Source of the DNA: Chitinophagales bacterium
Lineage (GTDB): Bacteria > Bacteroidota > Bacteroidia > Chitinophagales > Chitinophagaceae
Assembly (NCBI GenBank): GCA_013298665.1
Contig: JAAFIK010000030.1
Coordinates: forward strand, 1-53,646
Length of the DNA stretch: 53,646 bases
Reading direction: 5' to 3'
Numbering within the stretch: position 1 is the stretch's first letter; every line of letters begins with the position of its first letter. Position numbers and translations under genes: made by a program. Under the pieces are notes generated by a model, which worked only from the letters and a program-made list of their open reading frames with translations, made no database searches and was not told the origin of the DNA. Positions 15,583 through 25,445 of this stretch are shown here, one piece after another.

Positions 15583-15877
15583 GGTTAAGCGGGATTGATG
15601 ATGCGCGCCAATCTTCCGTTGACTTGGGCATGGCATCCTGAAATTTTCTTTTACCGGGCGGCCTTGCTGCAACACATTTTATCCATCCCCCCAAAGCCGC
15701 AAGATCATTTCTTTTCATTGGCATAAAGGCGGCAACAACCCACTGTCCTTTTTCCGGATCGGCCCTCAACCGGCCGGGAATTTTTGACACCGCCTGCCAC
15801 GATGCCCAAAACTGCTCCTGAACTGTTTGGCCCTGCTCAGAACAATGCCCGCACACTCGCCCTGCCCGTATGCACAA
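15578..15877 (-). CDS. Small unrecognised open frame, uncertain
   Basis: A minus-strand frame of 99 codons overlaps the last 41 bp of the large outer-membrane protein gene in another frame and ends inside the TGTGACA repeat cluster (TGA at 15578-15580). Its middle looks protein-like (F-W-A-S-W-Q-A-V-S-K-I-P-G-R-L-R and W-V-V-A-A-F-M-P), but I do not recognise a family and there is no clear start or promoter. It could be the tail of a degraded gene from the adjoining accessory zone, or chance. Confidence 0.25.
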   Translation of the reverse strand: MCIRAGRVCGHCSEQGQTVQEQFWASWQAVSKIPGRLRADPEKGQWVVAAFMPMKRNDLAALGGWIKCVAARPPGKRKFQDAMPKSTEDWRASSIPLNL

Positions 15878-18800
15878 TCCTGGTTTCGCCCGGTTTACGG
15901 CCTTCGTACTGCAGGCTCATTTCAAGATTGCCACTGATCCGGCGTGTATAATCAAGACTCCAGAGGTAGTTCTGCCCCGGCAGCAATCCATCCAGCAATA
16001 AATAGCCTACCGTTGTGTTGGCCGCACCCCGGTAAGCGTTAAACACAATCTGGTTGAGCGTAAATTTTGCCGTTACACTGCCCTTGTTGAGGATATTGTA
16101 ACGCAAATCGGTTGTAAGCACATGATTGACCGCTTTTTCCAGCGAGTCGATACGGTTTTGTTTTTGCGCATAACTGTAGGTGAGTCCGATACGGAGTATG
16201 CTTTTATAACTGTACGTAATATTGGGCTCGATGATTTGCTGAAGCACATCATAATTGCGGTTGTTAAACTTGGGGCCGGTTGTATTGAGCAGGTTCCTGA
16301 TCTGCCGGTAAGCCGTGGTTACAATCAACCGTTTGCCCGGGTTCAGCCGCAAACGGCCGGACAACTGGCGCAGCCGCCTGCTCTCAAAACCATAGCTCAG
16401 CAACGCCTTACCATCATTGATGGCATGCGTAAAGTCGGCGCCCCACTTTACACTGCTGCGGTTGAAGAATACCGTATTGGATAAAAAGGTGGACAGGCTG
16501 ATCAGGCTCGTATCGGCAAGCTGCCGTGCAAAAGGGTTGAATGAAAACTTACCGGTTGCAATTTCTTTCTTGCTGATCTGCAGCGCCGAACTGGTATTCA
16601 CCCTGGCCAGCCAGTCACGGATTCCCCTGCCGGTACCACCACCAATAACCGCACGCGGATTTATATCAAGGCTGTAATTAAACTGTACATAATTGGCTTT
16701 GATAAACTGGTTGCTGGGTGTAAAAATGCGGATAAACCGTTTCTGGTCCTGGAATACCGCCGTTTCAAACTCATTGAGCTCACGTATACCGTTCGCATTG
16801 TAATCGATCCAGGTAAATTCTCCCTGTCCCGCCGGCACTTCAATATAAGTAAACTCCCTTTTCTGCTCCTGTCCCGCCCCCAGCTCGTACAACACACTGC
16901 CCGACAATAATCCGTTCCACTCGCTGAAACTGTATTCACTGCGTCCCAGCAAACTTTCATCTGCCCGTTGCACCGTAAGGGTACTGTTGCTAATGGATAG
17001 TTTCCGATAAGTCAGGTTGAAGCGGAACTGGCGGTTTTCATTACGGGCAAGGGTGGTGCCCAGGGTAAAATTATCGCTTTTGTCGGCTTCAAGCAGACGC
17101 TTACCCTGCGGAAGCAGGTCGTTGCGCCGGAAATACCCCAGTTCCCACCGGTTCAGTTTAGTCGTTGGCGAACGGATATAGGCTTGCCAGATATTGAACC
17201 CGAAACTCACGGGCGACAACGTATCAAATTGCCGCGTACGTAAGGTATTGTGCTCTGCACTATAATTGAGTCCGGCCTCAATATTGCCCCATTGTGTAAA
17301 TCGCTTGGATACATCAACCAGCGGACGGATAAATGATCCGGTAAACATCGTACTGCTGATCTGCGAAAAACTCACCTGATTCGTGATCGCCCAGCCCCGG
17401 TAACGGTAATAAAAATCGATATACTGGCGCAGCCCCCGGTGTTTATCGCTCCGGTTGTAACTGGTGGCCTCATAGCGGAAACGATTGCCCGTACTGCTGT
17501 CGCTTACCTTCGCCGAAACGGTGAGGAGATGTTCATCGGCAGGTGCAGCATTAAAGGGCAGGCTCCAGTCGCGCAGAAACTCCACATTGCGCAAACGTTC
17601 AAGCGCCTTAAACCTGTTCTGTACAAACTCATAGCCCACCTGTGTCTGTAAACGCAGGTCTTTCCCGGCAAGCCTGATGCGCTGACCATCGGTCTGCCAT
17701 TGCAGTTTAGCAGCCACTCCCTTATCATTGCCCTTATCCTTTGCCGAAAAAAGATTGATGTCGTAATTGCTGATGGCGACCTCGGTACGGAGGTTGGACT
17801 TAGCACTGAGCTGGTACTGCAGTGCAAGGGATACCACCTGCAGCTTCTTGGGAGTGATGAGCAATACCACGGGCTCCCAATCACCTTTTTTCCGGTTCAG
17901 CAGATCCGGCGCCACCCACTGAAAAACCTTGCCATTGGTGCCGTTGAACAATGGCGTATAATTTCCCTTACCCACCCCTACATACATAAACGAAAGGCTG
18001 TACAGCACATCGTTACGGTCGGTCGAAAACACAAATATTGAATCGTGCCGGCTACCATTGTACATCGTATCAATTTTTTTGTACAGCAGCCTGCCCGTGG
18101 CAAAAGTGTCGCGTGCCGCATTGAGGAAGAAGGCGGTATCAATACCATCGCCCACACGGGCCAGAAATTGTTTCTGGCGGTCGTCAAGCACCTGGTTGAT
18201 GGAAGAGTTTTTGGCATCGCTGTTGTGAAAAGCGCCGATACTCACCAATAGTTTGCTGCCGAAATGAAGTTCATCACTGGCATAAAACTGCGCGTTCAGA
18301 AAATTCCGGTCTGCGTATTCAAACTCGGCCTGGATCCTCCTGTCCTTGGTAATCATCCGTTTTGGTGTAAACGTCAGTTCAGCCGTGTTGTAGTTGATCA
18401 CATAATCCTGGTCTTCACCACGCTGCAGCAGCTCCCCATCAATAAATATCCGTTCCGTACCCGCCAGGATCACAAAGTAAAATTCGTTGTTGGCGCCCTG
18501 CAGACGGTAAGGTCCCTGGTTTCCTTCGGTGGGCTGGATGATGTTGCGGGTAAACCGCCCCTTTGCCACGGCACCGCTGATTAAAAAAGAATTGCTGATA
18601 TTCCGGCTGATTTTATTATCGGTGGTAAAAGACGCCCCCTGCAGCCGTTTGTAAAAGTTGAGGAAGTAGTTCTTGCTTTGCCGGATATCAATATCTCCAA
18701 AATTGGCCTGCCAGCCCTTTTTCTTTACCTGCAGGAAGATGCGGTCAAAATCACGCAGGTCCTGTGTATTGCCATCAGGCTGTATCGGGATATTATTATC

Positions 18801-19337
18801 CGTAATCGCGGCACTCAGTTCCAGGCTGTCGCCGATATAACCATTGATCTGGAGGTTGAGACTGCTGTTTACCACCGCATCCTGGCTGTTGCCAAAGGAA
18901 ATTCCCCGGCCAAAACTGCCTTTATAATCCACATTACCGAAGTCAAATAATGGGTTCTCGTTGCGGGCATTGTACCGGAACGTGAAAGGCTTTTCACTGA
19001 TAAAATTATACCGGATGCTGTCGTAGTTCAACCCTTTGGCTACGGGATTGAGCCGGTAGGGAAAAACGCGGTATTGCAGGGTAATCGTGGGGCTGGCGGG
19101 CAGGGTAAGCCAGGTGATGCGCGCATTTACTTCATCCAGTTGGTAAGTGGCGGGCAATACGCCGGCGATGACAAGGGTACCCGGAATGATACTCAGCGTA
19201 TCAATCGTCATTCCGCCCGGTACCACGGTCATCGTTTTGGTACGCCGGTTCGACAATGGCGTCTTTACCTGGGCAGCCAGGTGCTGCACACTGCATACAA
19301 ACAATAAGAGTAGGTATATCCTGATTCTTTTCAACAC
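15837..19337 (-). CDS. Giant outer-membrane beta-barrel protein, uncharacterised
   Basis: A 1166-residue protein with a signal peptide (residues 1-22, L-L-L-L-F-V-C-S-V-Q-H-L-A-A-Q). A short N-terminal domain precedes a long run of alternating polar and aromatic strands typical of a large barrel. Near residues 135-200 it carries G-R-G-I-S-F-G-N-S-Q-D-A-V-V-N and A-A-I-T-D-N-N-I-P-I-Q-P-D-G-N-T-Q, wording shared with SprA-type giant outer-membrane proteins of Bacteroidota; it is about half the length of SprA and is not SprA itself. The C-terminus ends R-A-S-V-R-A-L-F, with the terminal Phe of barrel proteins. The start is GTG at 19335-19337 (TTG is the next codon). A terminator separates it from the upstream peptidase gene. 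Role unknown; surface assembly or secretion is a guess. Confidence 0.8.
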   Translation of the reverse strand: MLKRIRIYLLLLFVCSVQHLAAQVKTPLSNRRTKTMTVVPGGMTIDTLSIIPGTLVIAGVLPATYQLDEVNARITWLTLPASPTITLQYRVFPYRLNPVAKGLNYDSIRYNFISEKPFTFRYNARNENPLFDFGNVDYKGSFGRGISFGNSQDAVVNSSLNLQINGYIGDSLELSAAITDNNIPIQPDGNTQDLRDFDRIFLQVKKKGWQANFGDIDIRQSKNYFLNFYKRLQGASFTTDNKISRNISNSFLISGAVAKGRFTRNIIQPTEGNQGPYRLQGANNEFYFVILAGTERIFIDGELLQRGEDQDYVINYNTAELTFTPKRMITKDRRIQAEFEYADRNFLNAQFYASDELHFGSKLLVSIGAFHNSDAKNSSINQVLDDRQKQFLARVGDGIDTAFFLNAARDTFATGRLLYKKIDTMYNGSRHDSIFVFSTDRNDVLYSLSFMYVGVGKGNYTPLFNGTNGKVFQWVAPDLLNRKKGDWEPVVLLITPKKLQVVSLALQYQLSAKSNLRTEVAISNYDINLFSAKDKGNDKGVAAKLQWQTDGQRIRLAGKDLRLQTQVGYEFVQNRFKALERLRNVEFLRDWSLPFNAAPADEHLLTVSAKVSDSSTGNRFRYEATSYNRSDKHRGLRQYIDFYYRYRGWAITNQVSFSQISSTMFTGSFIRPLVDVSKRFTQWGNIEAGLNYSAEHNTLRTRQFDTLSPVSFGFNIWQAYIRSPTTKLNRWELGYFRRNDLLPQGKRLLEADKSDNFTLGTTLARNENRQFRFNLTYRKLSISNSTLTVQRADESLLGRSEYSFSEWNGLLSGSVLYELGAGQEQKREFTYIEVPAGQGEFTWIDYNANGIRELNEFETAVFQDQKRFIRIFTPSNQFIKANYVQFNYSLDINPRAVIGGGTGRGIRDWLARVNTSSALQISKKEIATGKFSFNPFARQLADTSLISLSTFLSNTVFFNRSSVKWGADFTHAINDGKALLSYGFESRRLRQLSGRLRLNPGKRLIVTTAYRQIRNLLNTTGPKFNNRNYDVLQQIIEPNITYSYKSILRIGLTYSYAQKQNRIDSLEKAVNHVLTTDLRYNILNKGSVTAKFTLNQIVFNAYRGAANTTVGYLLLDGLLPGQNYLWSLDYTRRISGNLEMSLQYEGRKPGETRIVHTGRASVRALF

Positions 19338-19403
19338 CTGGGTTTAGTAATGCCGCTAAATTACGTCATAATGGTAAGACCCATCGGGGAATTGATTTGC
19401 TGC

Positions 19404-19429
19404 AAGAAAAGCCTCCGTAAAGAGGCTTT
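19404..19429 (-). terminator. Rho-independent terminator of the S9 peptidase gene
   Basis: Eight-base stem AAAGCCTC / GAGGCTTT at 19408-19415 and 19422-19429 with a 6-nt loop. On the minus strand it is followed by TTTTCTT. It sits 42 bp after the S9 peptidase stop and before the giant outer-membrane protein gene, so the latter needs its own promoter. Confidence 0.7.
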
Positions 19430-19471
19430 AACAAATGGGCAGTCCCGCTAACGCCCCTTTTTACCCCGGTA

Positions 19472-21655
19472 TCAGGAACCAATACCTTCCAGTGCCAGGT
19501 AGAAGGAGAAGGCTAAGGCTGTTTCTTCGAGGCTGGTAAAGCGTCCCGAACGTCCGCCATGCCCTGCCTCCATATTCGTTTTGAGGAAAAGCAGGTTTTT
19601 ATCCGTTTTCAGTTTCCGCAGCCGTGCCACCCATTTGGCCGGTTCAAAATACTGTACCTGGCTATCGTGCAGCCCGGTAGTAACCAGTATATTCGGATAC
19701 GCTTTAGCCATTACGTTGTCGTATGGCGAATAAGATTTCATATACAGGTAATTCTCTTTACCGGCAGGGTTGCCCCATTCATCGTATTCATTGGTGGTAA
19801 GGGGAATGGTAGGGTCGCTCATCGTGGTAATCACATCCACAAAGGGTACATCAGCCACAATACCCTTCCAGAGATCGGGCCGCATATTCACAATAACTCC
19901 CATCAGCAAACCACCCGCGCTGCCCCCGTTGGCATACAGGTGTTCCTTAGCCGTAAACTTTTCAGTAATCAGGAATTCCGCACAATCAATAAAGTCGGTA
20001 AACGTATTGATCTTTTTCAACAACTTACCATCCTCATACCACTGACGCCCCATTTCCTGTCCGCCACGGATATGCGCGATGGCATACACAAATCCCCTGT
20101 CTAACAAGCTGATCATATTCGCGTCAAATGTTGCATCAGTACTGCTGCCATAAGAACCATAACCATACAGCAGACAGGGCGCAGTACCATCTTTTACCAG
20201 TCCCTTTTTATACACCAGCGATACCGGCACTTTCGTACCATCCCTGGCCGTGGCATACAGCCGCTCTGTTACATAGGCCTGTTTGTCGTAGCCACCCGGT
20301 ATCTCCTGTTCTTTCAGCAGTTTCTTTTCTTTACTGTCCATATCGTACTGGTAAACCGAATTGGGTGTGGTCAGCGAGGTATAGTTGTACCGCAACTGGT
20401 GCGTACCATACTCCGGGTTACTGTTGGTAAAAGCCAGGTAAGAAGGTTCGCCAAAATCTACATAGTGTTCGGCATCCCCCTCCAGCTTATGGATACGCAA
20501 CTGGATCAGGCCATTCTTTCTTTCTGTAGCCACCCAGAAATCCTTAAACACATCCACACCTTCCAGCAGCACATCCTTGCGGTTGGGCAGCAGTTCCGTC
20601 CAGTTCTCTGATGAGGTTTTGTCTAACGGTGCAGCCATCAGCCTGAAATTCAGCGCCTCCTTATTGGTAACCACGATAAACCGTTCGTTCTGGTGCTCCA
20701 CCGTGTAGAGTACATTTTTAGTGCGGGGTTGAAATACTTTGAAGGGCTGTTCCGGTGTTTCTGCAGACAAATAACGCGTTTCTGAAGAAAGCGTGGCTTC
20801 CGAATTGATAAAGATGTATTTCCCCGAACGGCTCTTGCTTACATTGATGTAATTGGAGGGATCCGTTTCCGTATATACAGTAGCATCAGCGGTTTCAGCC
20901 GCACCCAGTTGGTGCTTTTTGATTTTTTCCGAAAGCAGCGTAACTAAGTTTTTGGCCGCATAGAAAAAAGTTTTTCCATCGCTGGCCCATACCGCACTAC
21001 CCGAGGTATTGGTAATCACATCGCTCAGCAACTGACCGGTTTCAAGATTCTTGATACGCAGCACATACTGGCGGCGCGAGACGGTATCGATACCAAAGGC
21101 CAGCAGCTTGTTATCGGGGCTGATGTTAAAACCGCTCAGGGCATAATAATCATGCCCCTTCGCCATCTCATTAACATCAAGCAGTATTTCCTCCTTGGCC
21201 TCAAGCGTTCCTTTTTTGCGGCAATAGAGATAGTAGTCCGTACCCGCTACAGTGCGTGAATAATAATGATACCCATTGCGGAACACAGGTACACTTTCAT
21301 CCTTTTCTTTAATACGGCCACGCATCTCATCGTAGAGTTTTTTGCGCAAAGCCCGGGTACCACTCATCATGGTATCCGTGTATGCATTTTCTTTGGTGAG
21401 GTAATCCACCACTTTACTGCTGTCGGGTCCCTTAAGCCAGTACTGGTTCAGCCAGTAGTAGGGGTCAAGGCGCGTATCGCCGTGGGCCGTAAGTACTTTG
21501 TGCTGGGTATCGCATACCGGGGCAGCAACGCCATTTGGCCATTGCCATACTTTTCTGTCCAATTTTACCTTATTTTCTGTGTTGCACGATACAATCATCA
21601 GCGCTGATAGCACCAGTAGGGATAATCTGCTCATACCTTTTTGTTTAAGACCCAT
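19472..21655 (-). CDS. Oligopeptidase B-like S9 peptidase (lipoprotein)
   Basis: A 727-residue prolyl-oligopeptidase-family enzyme of the protease II type, which cleaves short peptides, often after basic residues. The N-terminus has a lipoprotein signal (L-S-A-L-M-I-V-S-C, lipid Cys near residue 24). Then D-P-Y-Y-W-L-N (S9A-type N-terminus), a beta-propeller (about 90-440), and the alpha/beta hydrolase domain: Y-G-Y-G-S-Y-G-S near 515, the nucleophile G-G-S-A-G-G-L-L near 590, the Asp in G-L-H-D-S-Q-V near 675, and the His in E-A-G-H-G-G-R-S-G-R-F near 705. Membrane anchoring and export distinguish it from cytosolic E. coli PtrB. The Met at residue 8 is an alternative start. Confidence 0.92.
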   Translation of the reverse strand: MGLKQKGMSRLSLLVLSALMIVSCNTENKVKLDRKVWQWPNGVAAPVCDTQHKVLTAHGDTRLDPYYWLNQYWLKGPDSSKVVDYLTKENAYTDTMMSGTRALRKKLYDEMRGRIKEKDESVPVFRNGYHYYSRTVAGTDYYLYCRKKGTLEAKEEILLDVNEMAKGHDYYALSGFNISPDNKLLAFGIDTVSRRQYVLRIKNLETGQLLSDVITNTSGSAVWASDGKTFFYAAKNLVTLLSEKIKKHQLGAAETADATVYTETDPSNYINVSKSRSGKYIFINSEATLSSETRYLSAETPEQPFKVFQPRTKNVLYTVEHQNERFIVVTNKEALNFRLMAAPLDKTSSENWTELLPNRKDVLLEGVDVFKDFWVATERKNGLIQLRIHKLEGDAEHYVDFGEPSYLAFTNSNPEYGTHQLRYNYTSLTTPNSVYQYDMDSKEKKLLKEQEIPGGYDKQAYVTERLYATARDGTKVPVSLVYKKGLVKDGTAPCLLYGYGSYGSSTDATFDANMISLLDRGFVYAIAHIRGGQEMGRQWYEDGKLLKKINTFTDFIDCAEFLITEKFTAKEHLYANGGSAGGLLMGVIVNMRPDLWKGIVADVPFVDVITTMSDPTIPLTTNEYDEWGNPAGKENYLYMKSYSPYDNVMAKAYPNILVTTGLHDSQVQYFEPAKWVARLRKLKTDKNLLFLKTNMEAGHGGRSGRFTSLEETALAFSFYLALEGIGS

Positions 21656-21675
21656 GAATATAGTGAACTCCTATT

Positions 21676-21699
21676 AAAAAAGCACCCATGGGGTGCTTT
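21676..21699 (-). terminator. Rho-independent terminator of the sdh operon
   Basis: Perfect nine-base stem AAAGCACCC / GGGTGCTTT at 21679-21687 and 21691-21699 with an ATG loop. On the minus strand a run of T follows. It lies 62 bp after the sdhB stop. Confidence 0.85.
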
Positions 21700-21760
21700 A
21701 ATTATATAAGTGGTGATACCATTCACCTGCATCAATTTCAGGATAATATCCATAGAGGCA

Positions 21761-22525
21761 TTAAACATCGCTCGACAATCCTGCGCTGATGAACTCGCGG
21801 TTCATCCTGGCAATATTCGATACGGAGATACCTTTCGGACATTCCGCTTCACAAGCATAGGTATTGGTACAGTTACCAAACCCTTCCTTATCCATCTGCG
21901 CCACCATATTGAGTACACGCGTTTTCTTTTCGGGCTCGCCCTGGGGCAGCAGCGCCAGTTGCGAAACCTTGGCACTTACAAAGAGCATGGCTGAACTGTT
22001 CTTACAGGTAGCCACACAGGCACCGCACCCGATACAGGCGGCGGCCATAAAGGCTTCGTCTGCCTTCTTCTTTTCAACCGGAATCGCATTCGCATCCACG
22101 GCATTACCCGTATTCACCGAAATATAGCCCCCGGCCTGGATCACCCGGTCAAAAGCAGAACGATCAACCATCAGGTCTTTCAGCACCGGAAAAGCCTTTG
22201 CCCGCCAGGGTTCCACTACAATGGTATCGCCATCTTTAAACGCCCGCATGTGCAACTGGCAGGTGGTATTCTGCTGCCACGGACCATGCGCCTGCCCGTT
22301 GATATACATACTGCACATCCCGCAAATGCCCTCACGGCAGTCGTGGTCAAACGCAATAGGCTCCTTACCATCCCTGATCAACTGTTCATTCAGCACATCA
22401 AACATTTCCAGAAACGACATCTCAGAAGAAATGTTATTGACCGGGTAGGTTTCAAAACCACCATTGCTCTTTGCATTCTTTTGTCGCCACACCTTAAGGG
22501 TGAGGTTCATGTTGTAATGTTCCAT
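21761..22525 (-). CDS. sdhB: Succinate dehydrogenase/fumarate reductase iron-sulfur subunit
   Basis: The electron-transfer subunit of complex II, linking the flavoprotein to the quinone-reducing membrane subunit. A plant-type ferredoxin domain has C-R-E-G-I-C-G-M-C and a later T-T-C-Q-L-H for the [2Fe-2S] centre. The C-terminal domain has [11 protein letters not shown] and [10 protein letters not shown] for the [4Fe-4S] and [3Fe-4S] centres. The start at 22523-22525 ([10 protein letters not shown]) is a judgement; the Met five codons later is an alternative and an upstream Met is less likely. It is the last gene of the order sdhC-sdhA-sdhB and is followed by a strong terminator. Confidence 0.95.
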   Translation of the reverse strand: MEHYNMNLTLKVWRQKNAKSNGGFETYPVNNISSEMSFLEMFDVLNEQLIRDGKEPIAFDHDCREGICGMCSMYINGQAHGPWQQNTTCQLHMRAFKDGDTIVVEPWRAKAFPVLKDLMVDRSAFDRVIQAGGYISVNTGNAVDANAIPVEKKKADEAFMAAACIGCGACVATCKNSSAMLFVSAKVSQLALLPQGEPEKKTRVLNMVAQMDKEGFGNCTNTYACEAECPKGISVSNIARMNREFISAGLSSDV

Positions 22526-22598
22526 ACTGCTTATTAATATCAAGGCCTGACAATATATGTAACCAGCCCTTTTAATGTTTTACAAGAAAAACGTTCCC

Positions 22599-24575
22599 TT
22601 ATTTATAACTCCGCTGACTTGGCTTTGCCACTTCAAACTCCAGTGCTTCCTTATGCAACTCCCATTGCCCGTCACCTTTCAGTTCCCAGGCGGCGACATA
22701 ACGGTAATTTTCATCGTCCCGGCGGGCCTCACCATCTTCCGTCTGGCTCTCTTCGCGGAAATGCCCGCCACAACTTTCATTGCGGCTAAGCGCATCAATA
22801 CACATCAACTCGCCCAGTTCAATAAAATCGGCTACACGATTTGCCTTATCCAGCTCCAGGTTCATCTCATTTGCTGCACCGGGAATACGTACATCGCTCC
22901 AGAACTCAGCTTTAAGCTTTTGTACTTCTGCAATCGCCCATTTCAATCCTTCTTCATTGCGGGCCATACCACATTTATCCCAGATGATCTTACCCAGGCG
23001 TTTGTGAAAACTTTCCACCGTCTGTGTACCCTTAATGCTCATCAGTTTTTCAATCCGCTCACGTACCGCCTTTTCCGTTTCCTCAAAAGCAGGGTGCGTG
23101 GTAGGAATAGCCGTTGTACGGATATCATCAGCGAGGTAATTACCCAGTGTATAAGGAATCACAAAGTAGCCATCCGCAAGCCCCTGCATCAGTGCACTTG
23201 CCCCGAGGCGGTTGGCACCATGGTCGCTGAAATTCGCTTCTCCCAGGGCATAAAGACCAGGCACGGTCGTTTGCAGTTCATAATCCACCCAAAGCCCGCC
23301 CATTGTATAGTGAACAGCCGGGTAAATCCGCATCGGCATTTCGTACGGGTTTTCACCGGTAATTTTTTCATACATTTCAAAGAGATTGCCATATTTTTCT
23401 GCAACCACTTCCTTACCCATCTTTTTAATATCAGCTTCACTTACATTGGCCATACCGCGCTTTCCGGCTTCTATTTTACCATAACGGACAATTGCATCAG
23501 CATAATCCAGGTAAACAGCCATCTTAGTCGTTCCCACACCGAAGCCTGCATCACAACGTTCTTTTGCTGCACGGCTCGCCACATCACGCGGTACCAGGTT
23601 ACCAAAAGCAGGATACCGCCTTTCAAGGTAATAATCCCTTTCGTCTTCAGGTATATCCACCGCTTTACGGTTGTCGCCGGCTTTTTTGGGTACCCATATA
23701 CGACCATCATTACGCAAAGATTCACTCATCAGTGTAAGCTTGCTTTGGTGGTCGCCACTCACCGGTATGCACGTAGGATGTATCTGTGTAAAACAGGGAT
23801 TTGCAAAGTACGCCCCCTTCTTATGCGCTTTCCAGGCAGCCGTAACATTACTGCCCATGGCATTGGTACTCAGGTAGAATACATTACCATAACCACCGGT
23901 ACACAGCAATACCGCGTGTCCGAAATGGCGCTCCAGTTCCCCGCTTATAAGATCGCGGGCAATAATACCCCTCGCCTTGCCCTCGATCATCACTACATCA
24001 AGCATCTCATGACGGGCGTACATCGTTACATTACCCAGGGCTACCTGGCGCTCCAGCGCGCTGTACGCACCAAGCAGCAACTGCTGTCCGGTTTGACCGG
24101 CGGCATAAAAAGTACGCTGCACCTGTGTACCCCCAAAGCTGCGGTTGCTCAGCAATCCGCCATACTCACGGGCAAAAGGCACACCCTGTGCCACGCACTG
24201 GTCGATAATGGCCGTACTCACTTCAGCAAGCCGGTGTACATTGGCTTCACGTGCACGGTAATCACCGCCCTTTATCGTATCGTAAAACAGACGGAATACC
24301 GAGTCGCCGTCATTCTGGTAATTTTTGGCCGCATTGATACCCCCCTGCGCGGCAATACTGTGCGCACGGCGCGGACTGTCCTGGAAGCAGAAGGCTTTTA
24401 CCTTATACCCCAGTTCGCCCAGGGACGCTGCGGCGGAGGCACCGGCAAGACCGGTACCTACAACGATAACTTCAATCTTCCGTTTGTTGGCGGGGTTCAC
24501 CAACTTGACGTGTCCTTTGTAGTCGGTCCATTTGTTTTCTAATGAGCCCGCTGGTATGTTCGATTGTAATGGCAT
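22599..24575 (-). CDS. sdhA: Succinate dehydrogenase/fumarate reductase flavoprotein subunit
   Basis: A 658-residue catalytic subunit of complex II oxidising succinate or reducing fumarate. It shows the FAD-binding [12 protein letters not shown], the flavin-attachment [12 protein letters not shown], the active-site region [10 protein letters not shown], and the C-terminal [18 protein letters not shown]. The length fits the Bacteroidota (type B) enzyme. I start at the ATG 24573-24575 (M-P-L-Q-S-N-I-P); the upstream extension has no family match. The gap to sdhC is 79 bp and to sdhB 73 bp. Confidence 0.97.
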   Translation of the reverse strand: MPLQSNIPAGSLENKWTDYKGHVKLVNPANKRKIEVIVVGTGLAGASAAASLGELGYKVKAFCFQDSPRRAHSIAAQGGINAAKNYQNDGDSVFRLFYDTIKGGDYRAREANVHRLAEVSTAIIDQCVAQGVPFAREYGGLLSNRSFGGTQVQRTFYAAGQTGQQLLLGAYSALERQVALGNVTMYARHEMLDVVMIEGKARGIIARDLISGELERHFGHAVLLCTGGYGNVFYLSTNAMGSNVTAAWKAHKKGAYFANPCFTQIHPTCIPVSGDHQSKLTLMSESLRNDGRIWVPKKAGDNRKAVDIPEDERDYYLERRYPAFGNLVPRDVASRAAKERCDAGFGVGTTKMAVYLDYADAIVRYGKIEAGKRGMANVSEADIKKMGKEVVAEKYGNLFEMYEKITGENPYEMPMRIYPAVHYTMGGLWVDYELQTTVPGLYALGEANFSDHGANRLGASALMQGLADGYFVIPYTLGNYLADDIRTTAIPTTHPAFEETEKAVRERIEKLMSIKGTQTVESFHKRLGKIIWDKCGMARNEEGLKWAIAEVQKLKAEFWSDVRIPGAANEMNLELDKANRVADFIELGELMCIDALSRNESCGGHFREESQTEDGEARRDDENYRYVAAWELKGDGQWELHKEALEFEVAKPSQRSYK

Positions 24576-24654
24576 ATATAAAACGTTACGATCTTTTAAG
24601 TTATAACCGGCTGATCCGCAGTCGTAATCAAACTGCAAAACCGGATCCCTGTAA

Positions 24655-25335
24655 TCAATTATAGGTGAGTACTTTTACAAAAATCAATATCGGCATCAGT
24701 GCAAAAAGCAGACATACTATAACCGAATAAGCAATGCCCGCTTTATTGATCAGCGGGGTATAGCGCTTATGGTTGATGCCAAGCGTCTGGAAAGCACTCT
24801 GAAAACCATGCACCAGATGAAAGCACAGGGAAACAACCCCGGCTACATACAACACAACCACCCACCATTCGCTGAAGACCTCCACCATTTCCTTATACAG
24901 GTTATGGCCACTATCCCCCTCAGCGCTGTAGAGCGCCACTTTGGTTCCTACCCAGAAATGCGAGAGGTGCATTACCAGAAAAAGTAACAACAAGGTACCC
25001 AGCAATCCCATTGAGCGGCTGTACCATTTGCTGTTGCGGTTGGCTTTGCTCTCCGCATATTTTACCGGGCGGGCAGCAGCATTCTGCTTCCACAAAAGCA
25101 ATCCCTGTACAATATGCAGCAATAAGCCCGCAAACAGGCCCAGTTCCATAATGCGGATCACCCAGTTGTGGCTCATAAACTTAGCCGCCTCGTTAAAGGT
25201 TTCGCCATTATCATTTACAAAAATGCAGGAATTGACGCCAACATGCACACACAAAAAAGTAATCAGGAAGAGGCCGGTAAGGCCCATGGTGAATTTTTTG
25301 CCAATGGAGGAAGTAAAAATCTGTTTCCAGGTCAT
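24655..25335 (-). CDS. sdhC: Succinate dehydrogenase cytochrome b subunit
   Basis: A 226-residue membrane anchor of complex II, of the single-subunit, five-helix b558 type that binds two haems and replaces separate SdhC and SdhD. It shows helices starting [49 protein letters not shown] and a last one near 200; the His in each helix are haem-ligand candidates. The final [11 protein letters not shown] is a family signature. First gene of the sdh operon; a TAGATTTG box lies 28 bp upstream. Confidence 0.96.
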   Translation of the reverse strand: MTWKQIFTSSIGKKFTMGLTGLFLITFLCVHVGVNSCIFVNDNGETFNEAAKFMSHNWVIRIMELGLFAGLLLHIVQGLLLWKQNAAARPVKYAESKANRNSKWYSRSMGLLGTLLLLFLVMHLSHFWVGTKVALYSAEGDSGHNLYKEMVEVFSEWWVVVLYVAGVVSLCFHLVHGFQSAFQTLGINHKRYTPLINKAGIAYSVIVCLLFALMPILIFVKVLTYN

Positions 25336-25363
25336 AAAAAGAGCATTATGATAAAAAGTAGTG

Positions 25364-25371
25364 CAAATCTA
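25364..25371 (-). promoter_or_regulatory. Likely -7 promoter element of the sdh operon
   Basis: TAGATTTG on the minus strand matches the Bacteroidota -7 consensus TAnnTTTG, 28 bp before the sdhC ATG. No good TTTG is seen at -33, only a T-rich stretch, so the upstream half is weak. Confidence 0.5.
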
Positions 25372-25445
25372 CAATACGAATGACGAAAAAATGACTTTGT
25401 AGCATTTTTTTGTGCAAAGAACCGTAATTCCATATACGATCAGCA

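Noticed and set aside
22575..24542. 655-codon open frame on the plus strand opposite sdhA
   Set aside because: It is a complementary-strand shadow of a highly conserved gene; the peptide has no family character and no start signals.
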